From Bacillus sp. es.034 (GTDB lineage Bacteria; Bacillota; Bacilli; Bacillales; Bacillaceae_B), in the NCBI RefSeq assembly GCF_002563655.1, contig NZ_PDIY01000001.1, forward strand, positions 1,607,501 through 1,671,500: DNA of 64,000 bases. The letters are read 5' to 3'. Below the pieces are notes generated by a model. That model did not search any database. It was not told where the DNA came from and saw nothing but the letters and a program-made list of their open reading frames with translations. This document shows positions 63,782 to 64,000 of this stretch, piece by piece (within the stretch, counting starts at the first letter, position 1; the number at the start of each line of letters is the position of its first letter). The position numbers were made by a program, and so were the translations under genes.

Positions 63782-64000
63782 TTGAAAGAGAAAATCAGTG
63801 ATCTAATAGCCTGGGATGAATGCCCTCACGTTCTTTATGCCTATCAAGATAGAGAATGTTACTTAAATAATGCGATAACCTATACACTTGATGGGATTGA
63901 TATGGGAGGAACTGTCCTTTTGATTGAAAACGAGATGCTTTAAAGAAAAGTCACGGGCACCTCATGTCAGATGAAGATATTGTGACCTCGAAAATATATA
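63782..64000 (+). pseudogene. frameshifted 5' part of a MEDS-domain protein gene, truncated by the window edge
   Basis: TTG 63782, 6 nt after AAGGTGG, opens a frame for 53 residues (ISDLIAWDECPHVLYAYQDR and ITYTLDGIDMGGTVLLIENEML) that stops at TAA 63941-63943. The +2 frame then reads KKSHGHLMSDEDIVTSKIY to the window end, so a one-base loss in the T/A-rich GCTTTAAAGAAAAG would explain it. HVLYAY and the VLLIENE strand are typical of MEDS (DcmR sensory) domains. It is either a real frameshift or a sequencing error. Confidence 0.55.

Overview
The window is a chromosomal segment of an endospore-forming Bacillaceae species of moderate GC, most like Bacillus or Rossellomorea (inferred from gene content and order; no marker gene was tested). 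Much of it follows the yun, yut, yum, yui, yuf and yug region of Bacillus subtilis: sufCDSUB, yunFEDC, yunB, lytH, lipA-yutC-yutD, yutE-yutF, yutG-yutH, yutI-yuzD-yutJ-yuzB, yutM-yumC-yumB, yuiA-D and pepA, mrpA-G-yufK, pbpD-yuxJ-kapD-kapB, then patB-yugF-alaR-alaT-yugI. No rRNA, tRNA, CRISPR array, prophage or intact insertion sequence was seen.

Layout. 1-6060: end of an upstream gene, a small ORF with its own terminator, and the suf iron-sulfur cluster assembly operon. 6.2-11.75 kb: yunF, yunE, yunD, yunC, an HD-GYP phosphodiesterase and the sporulation gene yunB. 11.76-15.6 kb: a lysine riboswitch in front of an NhaC-family carrier, then an NSS-family amino acid carrier with its small MetS subunit. 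15.6-21.1 kb: spore peptidase lytH, lipoyl synthase lipA, a YhcN-type lipoprotein, yutD, three small conserved genes and the HAD phosphatase yutF. 21.1-22.35 kb: an unusual island between yutF and yutG, with a segment bounded by 25-bp inverted repeats, three micro-ORFs, a small XRE regulator, and an unlisted sda gene that appears to start at ATT and overlaps the XRE gene tail to tail. 22.35-37.4 kb: yutG, yutH, Nfu-type yutI, a YutM A-type carrier, ferredoxin-NADP reductase yumC, NADH dehydrogenases yutJ and yumB, yuiA-D, class I aldolase and a cytosolic cobalamin-binding-like protein. 37.5-42.4 kb: pepA, yuiF and small proteins. 42.4-49.5 kb: the complete Mrp Na+/H+ antiporter operon and yufK. 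49.5-54 kb: a class A penicillin-binding protein, an MFS exporter, and the sporulation-kinase modulators kapD and kapB. 54-64 kb: a lipoprotein cyclophilin, a 132-bp palindromic repeat, an SOD-like lipoprotein, patB, yugF, alaR-alaT, a second NSS carrier, a CcpA-type small membrane protein gene, yugI and a frameshifted MEDS-domain ORF.

Common themes. Iron-sulfur metabolism recurs (SufCDSUB, LipA, YutI, YutM, YumC). So do Na+-coupled transport and ion homeostasis (NhaC type, two NSS, YuiF, Mrp) and sporulation (YunB, LytH, YutC, YutH, Sda, KapB, KapD). Several genes use TTG or GTG starts with good ribosome binding sites, and two (sda, yuxJ-like) look best explained by ATT. Most transcription units end in strong hairpins, often shared by convergent genes; one hairpin sequence family (GGGACGGACCT) recurs three times.
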